From assembly GCA_016210285.1 (NCBI GenBank), contig JACQUN010000013.1, positions 1 to 9,153 of the forward strand: a DNA stretch of 9,153 bases, read 5' to 3'. The position numbers and the translations under genes were made by a program. Numbering within the stretch: position 1 is the first letter of the stretch; each line of letters opens with the position of its first letter. Under the pieces are notes generated by a model that saw only the letters and a program-made list of their open reading frames with translations, made no database searches and had not been told where the DNA came from. Source of the stretch: Chloroflexota bacterium. Its GTDB lineage: Bacteria > Chloroflexota > Dehalococcoidia > UBA1127 > JACQUN01. Positions 1 through 5,442 of the stretch are shown here, in pieces.

Positions 1-57
1 CCCCTTTCCTTCGCCAGGCTCAGGACAGGCTCTGGCCAGGAGGGGGGGTAAATTGTA

Positions 58-104
58 TCTGGGGGACCCCCCAGACCTCCGTCAAAGGGGCTTCGCCCCT
101 CTGA
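58..104. repeat. Dispersed GC hairpin element, copy 1
   Basis: Two adjacent inverted repeats are visible. The first pairs 58-65 with 68-75 (TCTGGGGG / CCCCCAGA). The second has the core AGGGGC-TTC-GCCCCT at 86-100. Outside an A/C mismatch (85 and 101) the pairing resumes with TCA (82-84) against TGA (102-104). The same core, with the same A/C mismatch but different outer arms, recurs at 4001-4025. The recurrence suggests an intergenic repeat family. It could also act as a transcription terminator, but no clear U-tract follows directly. Confidence 0.6.
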
Positions 105-331
105 GCACCCCTTTTTCAAAAGCCTGGTAAAGGTTTTACGGGTTTCACGACAACGGTCGGACCGAAAACTCTGCATTTGTTGAACACCCCGTTCTGCAAG
201 CATTTGCGGCGGCGTGGCCTGTTTTCCCATTGCAGGTTATTCATGCCGTCGAGCAATCCACCTAAAAAAGATCACCCTGAAAATGCCTTCTAGAATCATG
301 CAAAATCCCTTTTCTTTTTTAGCGTCGTGGT

Positions 332-337
332 TATAAT
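332..337 (+). promoter_or_regulatory. Possible -10 box for the DUF3303-like gene
   Basis: A perfect TATAAT lies 41 bases before the ATG at 379, in an AT-rich stretch. No good TTGACA-like -35 sits 16-18 bases upstream; the region there is a pyrimidine run. The call rests on the -10 alone. Confidence 0.3.
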
Positions 338-378
338 AATCAAGAGGTAGTTTCCCTACGTGTTGCAGGGGAGGGGCC

Positions 379-816
379 ATGTTGTTTGTGCTGCTCATGA
401 CATGGAAGCCGCACCTTAGTCGGCAGCAACTGGATGAGGCAGCCCAGCGGAGGGCGCGGTGGCAGGACCCGGCTGGCACCAGGACCATAGGGGAGTATTG
501 GGTCCAGGGTACACCCGCTATCATCGCCATCGTGGATGCTGCTCACCCCGCCACCTTGCTGCCGTTCCAGTTCCAGTGGTCCGACGTTTTCGATATCGAG
601 ACACACCCGGCCCTGACCGCCCAGGAGGGGCTTCGGGTTCTACAACAGCTTGGATACATACGCCGCCGCGGCCGGCGGCCCAAGGCGGTAACGCTCTTCA
701 CAGAGGCCATCGCCCAGGCTGAGGCAAAAGCCCCACGCCGCCGCGGCCGGCGGCCCCGCGTGACCCCTACTCCGTCGCCCCCTCCAGCAGCACAGAGTCC
801 CGCTGCAGGCCCTTGA
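379..816 (+). CDS. DUF3303-like small protein with basic/proline-rich tail
   Basis: The 145-residue protein has two parts. Residues 1 to about 90 look like a compact alpha/beta domain of the DUF3303 type: an opening beta strand (MLFVLLMTWKP), a central EYWVQG strand, and the conserved-looking WSDVFDIETHPALTAQEGL segment before a helix. These domains are thought to form dimeric ferredoxin-like barrels; no reaction is known. Residues 95-145 are a low-complexity tail in which the basic block RRRGRRP occurs twice, 25 codons apart, followed by a Pro/Ala/Ser stretch. The ATG is preceded by a purine-rich GGGGAGGGG. The last 50 bases overlap the end of the convergent portal gene, so the tail may be a read-through extension. 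The domain call is from remembered sequence patterns and is moderately sure. Confidence 0.7.
   Translation: MLFVLLMTWKPHLSRQQLDEAAQRRARWQDPAGTRTIGEYWVQGTPAIIAIVDAAHPATLLPFQFQWSDVFDIETHPALTAQEGLRVLQQLGYIRRRGRRPKAVTLFTEAIAQAEAKAPRRRGRRPRVTPTPSPPPAAQSPAAGP
660..756. repeat. Duplicated 22-bp GC palindrome inside the DUF3303-like gene
   Basis: A 22-base sequence occurs identically at 660-681 and 735-756, offset by 75 bases, so both copies are read in the same frame and give RRRGRRP. Each copy contains an internal hairpin; in the second, 737-743 pairs with 748-754 around a CGGC loop. The second copy lies just past the portal stop on the minus strand and is followed there by TTTT within about ten bases, so it might double as a weak terminator for the phage operon. 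Confidence 0.7.
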
Positions 817-2137
817 AGAGCCGCTCATCTAGGGGAATTCCAAGCCGCTTCTGTTCCTCCTGGATACGGGCGGTTTCTGCCTCTGTGTCTTCAACCCCCA
901 GGTTCACCATCGCCCGGTGCCTGCTATGGATCCCTGTCTCCACCAGCAACTGCTCCTCCCGCGCCAGGCGCCCCCGGTCCTGAGGCAGGAGTGGCCCCCA
1001 CGTGACCTGTAGCCGCACAGGACGGCAGGTCACCCCTGAGCGCTGCTCCAGGACCCGGAGCGCCATATCCGCCCGTTGGCGGTACACCGCAGCACGTATG
1101 AGCCGCTTTCGCCGCACCTTTTGCAGCAGCGGATGCATCTCCATCTCCAGGGCCACTCCCGACAGGTTCCGCGCGTTGTCCCCGAAGGCAGTGCGTGGCG
1201 TCTCCGCCAGATCGTGAAGGGCGCGGTACAGCACGTTGATGAACTCCACGTGCACGCCTACGCCTCCGCCCTGGAGCAGGTCCAGGAGGTGGGCCCGGGC
1301 CCGCTCCGGCAGCTCCCAGACCGCCCCTGGCTGCACGGCGATGTCTCGGGCCTCCTCGACCCCCTCCAGCACGGCGATGGGGTTGCCCGAGAGCTCCAGG
1401 ATGAGGGAGAGCTGCGAGAGGGCGCGGTTCAGCTCCCGCTGGGGCTCCACCAGCGGCGGGATGTCGGAGGTCCCCCAGAAGCGCTTGGGCTCCCGCACGT
1501 TGGGGAAGAGGACAAAGGGGATGAAGCCGTAGGGGTTGGGGCGCTGCTCCAGCAGGGTGTCGTCCACCCAGAGCTGGAGCTCCCCCGCTGTCCAGACCTC
1601 CACGAGGCTGGCTTCCTGGGCTGCGGGCCGCACCCCATAGATCGCCTCTGTCTCCTCGGCAGAGAGGCGATAGCGGCTGGCCACCCGCCACACCCTGGAA
1701 AAGTCGTCGCCAACCCACCAGGCGAAGACGCCCTGGACATCGGGGGCCGTGATGCGGACCCGCCCCTCGCCAGTGTCCCAGGTCATCTTGTAGCACCCAT
1801 CCCCCAGAACGGCGGTGTCCAGCTCTGTCTCAAAGTCCAACTGCTCCAGGGCGTTCTCCTCAACCATCTGCCGAAGCGCCTCTCCAGCCCGCTGGGCCCG
1901 CTCAGCCGCCTCGGGCGAGGTGTCCCACGGCTCAGCCACCACGGCCATACCGCTCACCAGGTAGGAGGTGAGCTTGTCCAGGAACGCACGGACATAGTTG
2001 AAAGTCAGGCGCCGCTCCCGCCGACGGGGTGTCCCCGGCCACTGGAGGCCGCCGTAAAAGTCCAGGTGCTCCTGATAGGCCCGCAGGCGTTCGGCGTCCG
2101 TGCGGGAGAGCTGCTGAGGAAAGCTCTCACGGTTCAT
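767..2137 (-). CDS. Phage portal protein (SPP1 Gp6-like)
   Basis: This 456-residue protein is a portal, the dodecameric ring at the capsid vertex through which terminase pumps DNA. Supporting features are the N-terminal helical segment ending in RLTFNYVRAFLDKLTSYLVSG (residues 43-63), typical of SPP1-type portals. A beta-rich wing follows (residues 105-215), then EPQRELNRALSQLS (231-244), and the conserved LSGVALEMEMHPLLQK stem region (325-340) followed by a basic helical segment. The length fits the family (about 450-500). I chose the ATG at 2137 because AGGAGG lies five bases upstream; an in-frame ATG at 2155 has no such site. The start overlaps the end of the helix-turn-helix gene by 11 bases, suggesting translational coupling. 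The reading frame is intact. No capsid gene follows: the next gene is convergent and overlaps the portal end by 50 bases. Confidence 0.92.
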   Translation of the reverse strand: MNRESFPQQLSRTDAERLRAYQEHLDFYGGLQWPGTPRRRERRLTFNYVRAFLDKLTSYLVSGMAVVAEPWDTSPEAAERAQRAGEALRQMVEENALEQLDFETELDTAVLGDGCYKMTWDTGEGRVRITAPDVQGVFAWWVGDDFSRVWRVASRYRLSAEETEAIYGVRPAAQEASLVEVWTAGELQLWVDDTLLEQRPNPYGFIPFVLFPNVREPKRFWGTSDIPPLVEPQRELNRALSQLSLILELSGNPIAVLEGVEEARDIAVQPGAVWELPERARAHLLDLLQGGGVGVHVEFINVLYRALHDLAETPRTAFGDNARNLSGVALEMEMHPLLQKVRRKRLIRAAVYRQRADMALRVLEQRSGVTCRPVRLQVTWGPLLPQDRGRLAREEQLLVETGIHSRHRAMVNLGVEDTEAETARIQEEQKRLGIPLDERLFKGLQRDSVLLEGATE

Positions 2138-2432
2138 GGCAACCTCCTCTGTCATTCCCGTTTCTCCCCGCTGCCAGGGCGCGGAACACCGTCCGCTGGC
2201 TTACCCCGAAGCGGCGGGATAGCTCGACCACCGTCAGGTCCTCCAACCGCCGGGCGCGGCGGATAGCGTCATCCCTGGCCTGGCGGCGGGCCTCCTGGAG
2301 CCAGCCAGGGTCATCATGCCTGCACTTGGGCAGTGGGCAGACCAGGCAGGAGGGGGAGACCGCGCACCCATCGTCCTTGTAGGGGTAGCGTTCCGGCAGC
2401 ACATCCAGCAGCAACTCTCTTCGCTTCCTCAT
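2127..2432 (-). CDS. Cys-cluster and helix-turn-helix protein between terminase and portal
   Basis: A 101-residue protein with two visible parts. Residues 23-39 hold a cysteine cluster (C23, C29, C32, C37, with H39), compatible with binding zinc or another metal. Residues 66-88 (LTVVELSRRFGVSQRTVFRALAA) are a good homeodomain-like helix-turn-helix of the kind found in recombinases and small DNA-binding regulators. A strongly basic helix (49-63) joins them. It probably binds DNA; it could be an operon regulator or a packaging-site recognition factor. It ends inside the start of the portal gene. The 148 bases between it and the terminase hold no gene that I can support. The ribosome binding site is weak, and an in-frame TGA lies two codons upstream, so the ATG cannot be moved outward. 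Confidence 0.75.
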   Translation of the reverse strand: MRKRRELLLDVLPERYPYKDDGCAVSPSCLVCPLPKCRHDDPGWLQEARRQARDDAIRRARRLEDLTVVELSRRFGVSQRTVFRALAAGRNGNDRGGCHEP

Positions 2433-2580
2433 AGCACTTCACTCTGCACAGGCCTCGCGCTGTTCTCGCCTGTCCAACGCTCACCCTGACCCTCCTGTGA
2501 CCCAGAACGCGGCGAAGGGCCTCGACCCTGGCTGGATTCTTCACTTCGCTGAGCATGACCGCCTGGACTTCCAGCGGTCC

Positions 2581-3942
2581 CTAGTCGGGGGCTCTCCCCC
2601 TGGCCGTGCGGGGCAGATACTCGGATGCCTTGACCAGGAGCCCCAGACTCATCAAGAAGTCGTCGTGCCCCCGGGCGGGCTCCACCCCGAACTCCATCCG
2701 CTGGTTCGGACGAAAGCGTCCCTGCGTCATCTCCACCTGATTCCAGAACTCCCGGTACTCCGGCGAGTTGTCGGCGGCGTACATCTTCAGACGCCCGGAG
2801 TTCACCGAGGCCAGGAGGTCGAACCCCAGGCGCGATTTGCTCGCTGCGGTGAAGGTGAAGGGGGCCACGACGCTGCCCAGGGCCTTCTCCAGGAAGCTGG
2901 CCACCCCTGCGCCGAGGCCGGTGGCATCCACCACCACGCGGCGGCATCGCCATACGTCCTGCAGGAGGTCCACCAGTTGCGGGAAGAGGGCGTGGTGGGG
3001 CTGGCCTGTCCGCCAGTAGTGCTCGACGATACGCACCCGCGGCTCCGGACCTAGCTCGTCGCCCTCCGAGAAGTCCAGCTCCCCAATCGTGACCACCGTC
3101 GCATCATGCTCCGTGTTGCCGTTTTCCCGCTCCTCCCCGCCGATATCCACCCCGGCCACGTACACCCGGCCCCTGGAGGGGGCGTGTTGGCGAGGGTGCT
3201 CCCCCTGAAGCTGGGCCCGCTGGCCGGGGCTGAAGAGGCCACCACCGCCAGGCAGGGGCAGAAGGCGGTACTGGGTCCGGAACAGCGGGTGGTCCTCCCC
3301 CAGGCGCGCCTGCTCCGCCTCCACATACCCCCTGTAGAGGGGATTGTGCTGGGCCACCGCCTCCCAGTCGAAGCGGAAGTGGCGCTGTATCTTGTCCTTC
3401 AGCTCCATCTCCAGGTTGGCTTGCTTCACCGCTTCCAGGAGGGAGCTGCCGTCCCACGGGGTGCCGTAGAGAACGGTGGTGACGTTGGCCGAGGCCCCCA
3501 TGGGCCGGAACTCCTTGGAGAACTTCTCCGGATCCACGTCCTGGGCCTCATCCACCTCCAGCAGGATGTGGGCCGTGGCCCCCACGACGTTGGCGGTGGG
3601 CTCGGCGGAGAGGAAGATCTGCCGCGCCTTCCCGAGGCGCAAGATGTGCCCCGCCTCGGCCTTCCAGAATCCGGCGAAGCCCGCGTCGTCCAGGCGCTCC
3701 CGCAGGCGACGGAGGCTGATGAGCACCTGGGGCATGAACGTGGGCGCTGCCTTCACCAGGTTGCCGCCGGCAGCCATGTGGAGGGTCAGGAGGAGCAGCT
3801 CGAGCTGGGCCGAGAGCTCGTTCTTCCCGCCCTGCCGGGCCACCTCCACGGTGAAGGTCAGGCCCCGACGGTGCAGCACACTGTCCAGCACCGCCCGCCC
3901 AATGGCCGCCTGGTAGGGGCGCAACGTCTGCCTGAGGACCAT
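2581..3942 (-). CDS. Phage terminase large subunit (ATPase-nuclease)
   Basis: The packaging motor that cuts concatemeric DNA and drives it through the portal. Counting residues from the GTG at 3951, the ATPase domain shows Walker A VARQGGKN (37-44), Walker B HILLEVDEAQD (128-138; D134, E135) and the coupling motif TVLYGTPW (159-166). The RNase H-like nuclease domain shows its three acidic sites: D269 (AGVDIGG), D342 (VVVDATGLG) and D430/D431 (GHDDFLMSLG). The length of about 455 residues is normal and no break is visible. Both the GTG at 3951 and the ATG at 3942 are possible starts. I prefer ATG because GGGGGTGAGG lies just before it, while the GTG has no properly spaced site. Asparagine replaces Ser/Thr after the Walker A lysine, a variant I recall from actinophage-type terminases. 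All catalytic residues are present, so the enzyme may be active. Confidence 0.93.
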   Translation of the reverse strand: MVLRQTLRPYQAAIGRAVLDSVLHRRGLTFTVEVARQGGKNELSAQLELLLLTLHMAAGGNLVKAAPTFMPQVLISLRRLRERLDDAGFAGFWKAEAGHILRLGKARQIFLSAEPTANVVGATAHILLEVDEAQDVDPEKFSKEFRPMGASANVTTVLYGTPWDGSSLLEAVKQANLEMELKDKIQRHFRFDWEAVAQHNPLYRGYVEAEQARLGEDHPLFRTQYRLLPLPGGGGLFSPGQRAQLQGEHPRQHAPSRGRVYVAGVDIGGEERENGNTEHDATVVTIGELDFSEGDELGPEPRVRIVEHYWRTGQPHHALFPQLVDLLQDVWRCRRVVVDATGLGAGVASFLEKALGSVVAPFTFTAASKSRLGFDLLASVNSGRLKMYAADNSPEYREFWNQVEMTQGRFRPNQRMEFGVEPARGHDDFLMSLGLLVKASEYLPRTARGRAPD

Positions 3943-3959
3943 TGCCCTCACCCCCTGAC

Positions 3960-4025
3960 TCCCCTCCCTCCCCTGCCTGAGCGGGAGAAGGAGGGGGTTG
4001 CGCGAAGGGGCTTTGCCCCTCCGCG
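3960..4025. repeat. Dispersed GC hairpin element, copy 2
   Basis: The gap between the XhlA-like gene and the terminase gene (3952-4039) holds two palindromic parts. The left part (about 3960-4000) is an imperfect C-run/G-run inverted repeat with CCTGAGCGGG near its centre. The right part is a clear hairpin: CGCG (4001-4004), A, then AGGGGC (4006-4011), loop TTT, GCCCCT (4015-4020), C, CGCG (4022-4025). It shares core and internal A/C mismatch with the element at 86-100, but the outer arms differ. Lying inside an operon, it could attenuate transcription or stabilise the mRNA; it could equally be a neutral repeat insertion. Confidence 0.6.
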
Positions 4026-4039
4026 CTTCCCTCGTCCCC

Positions 4040-4282
4040 TTAGCGGATCAATCCGAGCACCACCTGCGCCACCACAGCCCCCACCACCAGGAAGATGAGG
4101 CCGTTGACGCGTCCCTTCACTTCGTCCAGACCCCGTTCCACCTCCCGGATGCGCTGGTCCAGGAGGGCGTCAAAGGCGCTGGCCGGGCTGAGATCCAGGG
4201 GGCGGCCCCCTTGGGCTGTGCCTTCCGTTCGAGGCCGCCCCCACAAGCGGCGGAGGGCCCCCGCCAGGTCACGCTGCCCCAT
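4040..4282 (-). CDS. Coiled-coil and C-terminal membrane-anchor protein, XhlA-like
   Basis: An 80-residue protein. After a basic, flexible N-terminus comes an amphipathic, charged helix (about residues 36-58, DALLDQRIREVERGLDEVKG) and then a single hydrophobic segment at the very C-terminus (60-79, ending VVAQVVLGLIR). This layout matches the XhlA/haemolysin-type proteins that assist phage holins, but I cannot show homology. The ATG at 4282 has GGGGGAG just upstream and overlaps the end of the preceding gene by 14 bases. The frame stays open upstream, but that part is the complement of the overlapping gene. It might act in host lysis or anchor a partner at the membrane. Confidence 0.6.
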   Translation of the reverse strand: MGQRDLAGALRRLWGRPRTEGTAQGGRPLDLSPASAFDALLDQRIREVERGLDEVKGRVNGLIFLVVGAVVAQVVLGLIR

Positions 4283-4604
4283 GGTGCTCCCCCAGACCCA
4301 GGGCCGTGCCGATGCCCTCCAGCACCCCGGCGATGCTCCCTGCCAGGTCCTCCTGGGCCTTCGGCGAGAGGCGATATCGCGTGGCGACGGCCCGCACCAG
4401 CAGCGCAACCCCCTTCAGGAGCAGGTCAAAGCTCTGGGGCTGCTCCTCCACCAGCCGCAGCAGGCGGACCCGCAGCAGGGCGATCTCCTCGTCAAGCCCT
4501 TCCACCTGCCTTGCCCTGGGCAGCCGCAGGCGCTCGGCCTCGGTCAGGGCCTGGGCGTAGAACTCCTCGGGGGTCCCCACAGGCTCTCTAGCGTTCCGGC
4601 GCAT
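4269..4604 (-). CDS. Helical protein in the small-terminase position
   Basis: A 111-residue, almost wholly helical protein with no named domain that I can prove. It opens with MRRNAREPVGTPEEFYAQAL, then has a Leu/Arg-rich helix (DEEIALLRVRLLRLVEEQ, 38-55) and a second helical region (LLLKGVALLVRAVATRYRLS, 61-80; then SIAGVLEGIGTALGLG, 90-105). I recall similar unnamed proteins from Chloroflexota genomes. Its size and its place upstream of the terminase large subunit suggest a small terminase subunit, but there is no clear helix-turn-helix, so this is inference. The ATG at 4604 follows GGAGGGGCAGGG. It overlaps the preceding 52-residue gene by 17 bases and the following gene by 14. Confidence 0.65.
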   Translation of the reverse strand: MRRNAREPVGTPEEFYAQALTEAERLRLPRARQVEGLDEEIALLRVRLLRLVEEQPQSFDLLLKGVALLVRAVATRYRLSPKAQEDLAGSIAGVLEGIGTALGLGEHHGAA

Positions 4605-4746
4605 GGCCCTGCCCCTCCAGGAGCTCGACAAGATTCGCCAGGGCCTCCGGAGGTATGCGAGAGGCAGCCCTGGCCAGCCCAAGGAGCAGGCAGTAGGCTA
4701 CTACCTCCCACTGCTCCTGTTGAATGGCATTGCTTACGACACTCAT
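4588..4746 (-). CDS. Small 52-residue protein of the phage operon
   Basis: A short open frame from ATG at 4746 to TAG at 4588-4590, beginning MSVVSNAIQQEQWEVVAYCL and ending GQGHAPER. It fills exactly the gap between the two-helix membrane protein (stop nine bases upstream) and the 111-residue gene (17-base overlap). It has an AGGAAGAG purine tract before the ATG, and its codons look like those of its neighbours. The middle (WEVVAYCLLLGLARAASRI) is a hydrophobic or amphipathic helix, followed by PPEALANLVELLEG. Function unknown. Tight packing is the main support that it is real. Confidence 0.6.
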   Translation of the reverse strand: MSVVSNAIQQEQWEVVAYCLLLGLARAASRIPPEALANLVELLEGQGHAPER

Positions 4747-4755
4747 CGGCTCTTC

Positions 4756-5070
4756 CTACCTTCCGTTTCCCTGTCGGTGAAGGCGCTGGCGCAAGACCAA
4801 GGCGGTGATGGCCACCGAGGCCATAAGAGGCAGACCCCCAGCCAGCAGGAGCAGCCCAGGGCCATCGGCCCACCGCGCCAGCCAGCGGGCCAGGGTGGGA
4901 TACAGCGCCTGGGCCAGGAAGGCGGTGTTGACCAGGGCCAGGACGCCCGCTGCCACCCGCCGCCCGCGCCGGTTGGTGCGCAGCCGGACAAAGTGGAGGA
5001 CGTTGTAGGCGCTGGAGATGGCGGTGAGTGCCCGCTGGAGCGCCAGCGCCCCCTGAAGGTAGTCCGACAC
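4756..5070 (-). CDS. Two-helix membrane protein, first gene of the phage operon (holin-like)
   Basis: A 104-residue protein read from GTG at 5070, chosen because AGGAGG lies six bases upstream. An amphipathic N-terminal helix (about 7-28) is followed by a basic stretch (LRTNRRGRR, 30-38), a first membrane helix (about 39-58, VAAGVLALVNTAFLAQALY), a Trp/Arg linker, a second membrane helix (about 71-93) and a basic tail. Positive charge flanks both helices, predicting both ends in the cytoplasm. Size and topology would suit a holin, but no family is recognised. It is the gene closest to the SOS-type promoter. An alternative ATG at 5095 in another frame also has a good ribosome site, but the protein read from it looks like a shadow frame. 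Confidence 0.62.
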   Translation of the reverse strand: MSDYLQGALALQRALTAISSAYNVLHFVRLRTNRRGRRVAAGVLALVNTAFLAQALYPTLARWLARWADGPGLLLLAGGLPLMASVAITALVLRQRLHRQGNGR

Positions 5071-5119
5071 CCTGTGCCTCCTGCTGAGTAGCCATCGCTT
5101 CACTCCTTGGCGCACCCTG

Positions 5120-5148
5120 AGAATAGAACACCAGTTCTGTTCTGTCAA
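5120..5148 (-). promoter_or_regulatory. Sigma-70-type promoter of the phage operon
   Basis: Read on the minus strand: -35 TTGACA (5148-5143, perfect), a 17-base spacer (5142-5126) and -10 TATTCT (5125-5120, four of six matches to TATAAT). Transcription should start near 5113, about 43 bases before the GTG of the first operon gene. All downstream genes to the portal are on the same strand and tightly packed. The GAAC-N4-GTTC operator fills most of the spacer. Confidence 0.72.
5125..5138. promoter_or_regulatory. LexA operator (SOS box), GAAC-ACCA-GTTC
   Basis: A 14-base near-palindrome, AGAACACCAGTTCT, contains the Gram-positive LexA core GAAC-N4-GTTC without mismatch. It sits between the -35 and -10 boxes of the operon promoter, where bound LexA would block RNA polymerase. 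A second GAAC half-site lies directly next to it on the minus strand (GAACAGAAC). No lexA or recA gene is in the window, so the host's LexA specificity is assumed. Confidence 0.68.
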
Positions 5149-5283
5149 CGGTGGGGTGGCAGGAGGGTCGTTGAGACTGAAGGGCGCTAATGGGACATGG
5201 ACACTGAGAGTAGATGCCTGGAACGTGGGCAACGGGGAGTGGCACGGTTACGCTGAAGCACTGCTCAGGGGGGAGGGCATACC

Positions 5284-5346
5284 ATGTCAGACCAGAGCAA
5301 GGCCACTCTGCAGGGCGCGGTGGAGAGCTTCAACAGCAAGGCCTAC
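5284..5346 (+). pseudogene. 5' stub of a SnoaL-like (NTF2-fold) gene
   Basis: A strong ribosome site (GGGGGGAGGG) precedes an ATG that starts MSDQSKATLQGAVESFNSK. This is the typical first helix of SnoaL-like polyketide cyclase/ester cyclase proteins (for example S-x-x-x-K-A-x-L-x-x-x-V-E-x-F-N). After the tyrosine at codon 21 the sequence no longer resembles the family: it turns basic and Pro/Ser-rich, and none of the about 110 remaining residues is present. The open frame continues past 5443 only because it is the complement of the NYN gene. I read it as a gene cut off by deletion or insertion at about 5347. The evidence is a short match, so another small protein is possible. Confidence 0.5.
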
Positions 5347-5442
5347 TGCCCGCGAAGCCGCGTCCTAGCTAGTCGTCGGATGCTCGAAAACAGAGAGGCA
5401 TCTCCACCCAAGGGGCCTCGACATCCCGCAGTAGCGAAAGGA

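Larger units (their letters stand above)
1..378. other. Non-coding region with hairpin repeat and AT-richer leader
   Basis: I see no convincing gene here; the minus-strand open frame that reaches into this stretch is the complement of the DUF3303-like gene. The left third is GC-rich and palindromic (see the repeat at 58-104). From about 105 onward it becomes much richer in A and T than the rest of the window, with A and T runs near 112-118, 265-272 and 307-320, as expected of a promoter-bearing leader. A sequence GAAC-ACCCC-GTTC at 182-194 resembles a LexA half-site pair but has a five-base gap. Confidence 0.6.

Noticed and set aside
182..194. GAAC-ACCCC-GTTC upstream of the DUF3303-like gene, resembling a LexA box.
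   Set aside because: The gap is five bases rather than four, and it is not placed on a recognisable promoter; the -10 candidate is about 140 bases away.
1076..2266. Long plus-strand open frame of 396 codons opposite the portal gene, and a similar one (3106-4098) opposite the terminase.
   Set aside because: Both are antisense shadows of GC-rich genes: no family resemblance, skewed composition, no ribosome site.
2314..2556. An 80-residue minus-strand frame starting MLSEVKNPARVEALRRVL, just after the terminase.
   Set aside because: The first 40 residues look protein-like, but the last half overlaps the better-supported Cys-cluster/HTH gene and is Gly/Leu/Pro-rich shadow sequence. It could be a relic of a small gene; not enough to call.
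3818..3841. Asn instead of Ser/Thr after the lysine of the terminase Walker A (GGKN) as a sign of inactivation.
   Set aside because: I recall the same GKN form in actinophage-type terminases with otherwise normal motifs, and all other catalytic residues here are intact.
4544..5095. ATG at 5095 with an AAGGAG site seven bases upstream, opening a frame of about 183 codons across the first operon genes.
   Set aside because: The product is rich in Gly, Pro, Ala and His with no structure, and codon use is better in the overlapping frames. Treated as a shadow of the two-helix membrane gene and its followers.
5347..5442. Possible tRNA fragment or attachment site next to the SnoaL-like stub.
   Set aside because: No T-arm consensus, no CCA end and no second copy of the sequence elsewhere in the window that would form a pair of attachment sites.
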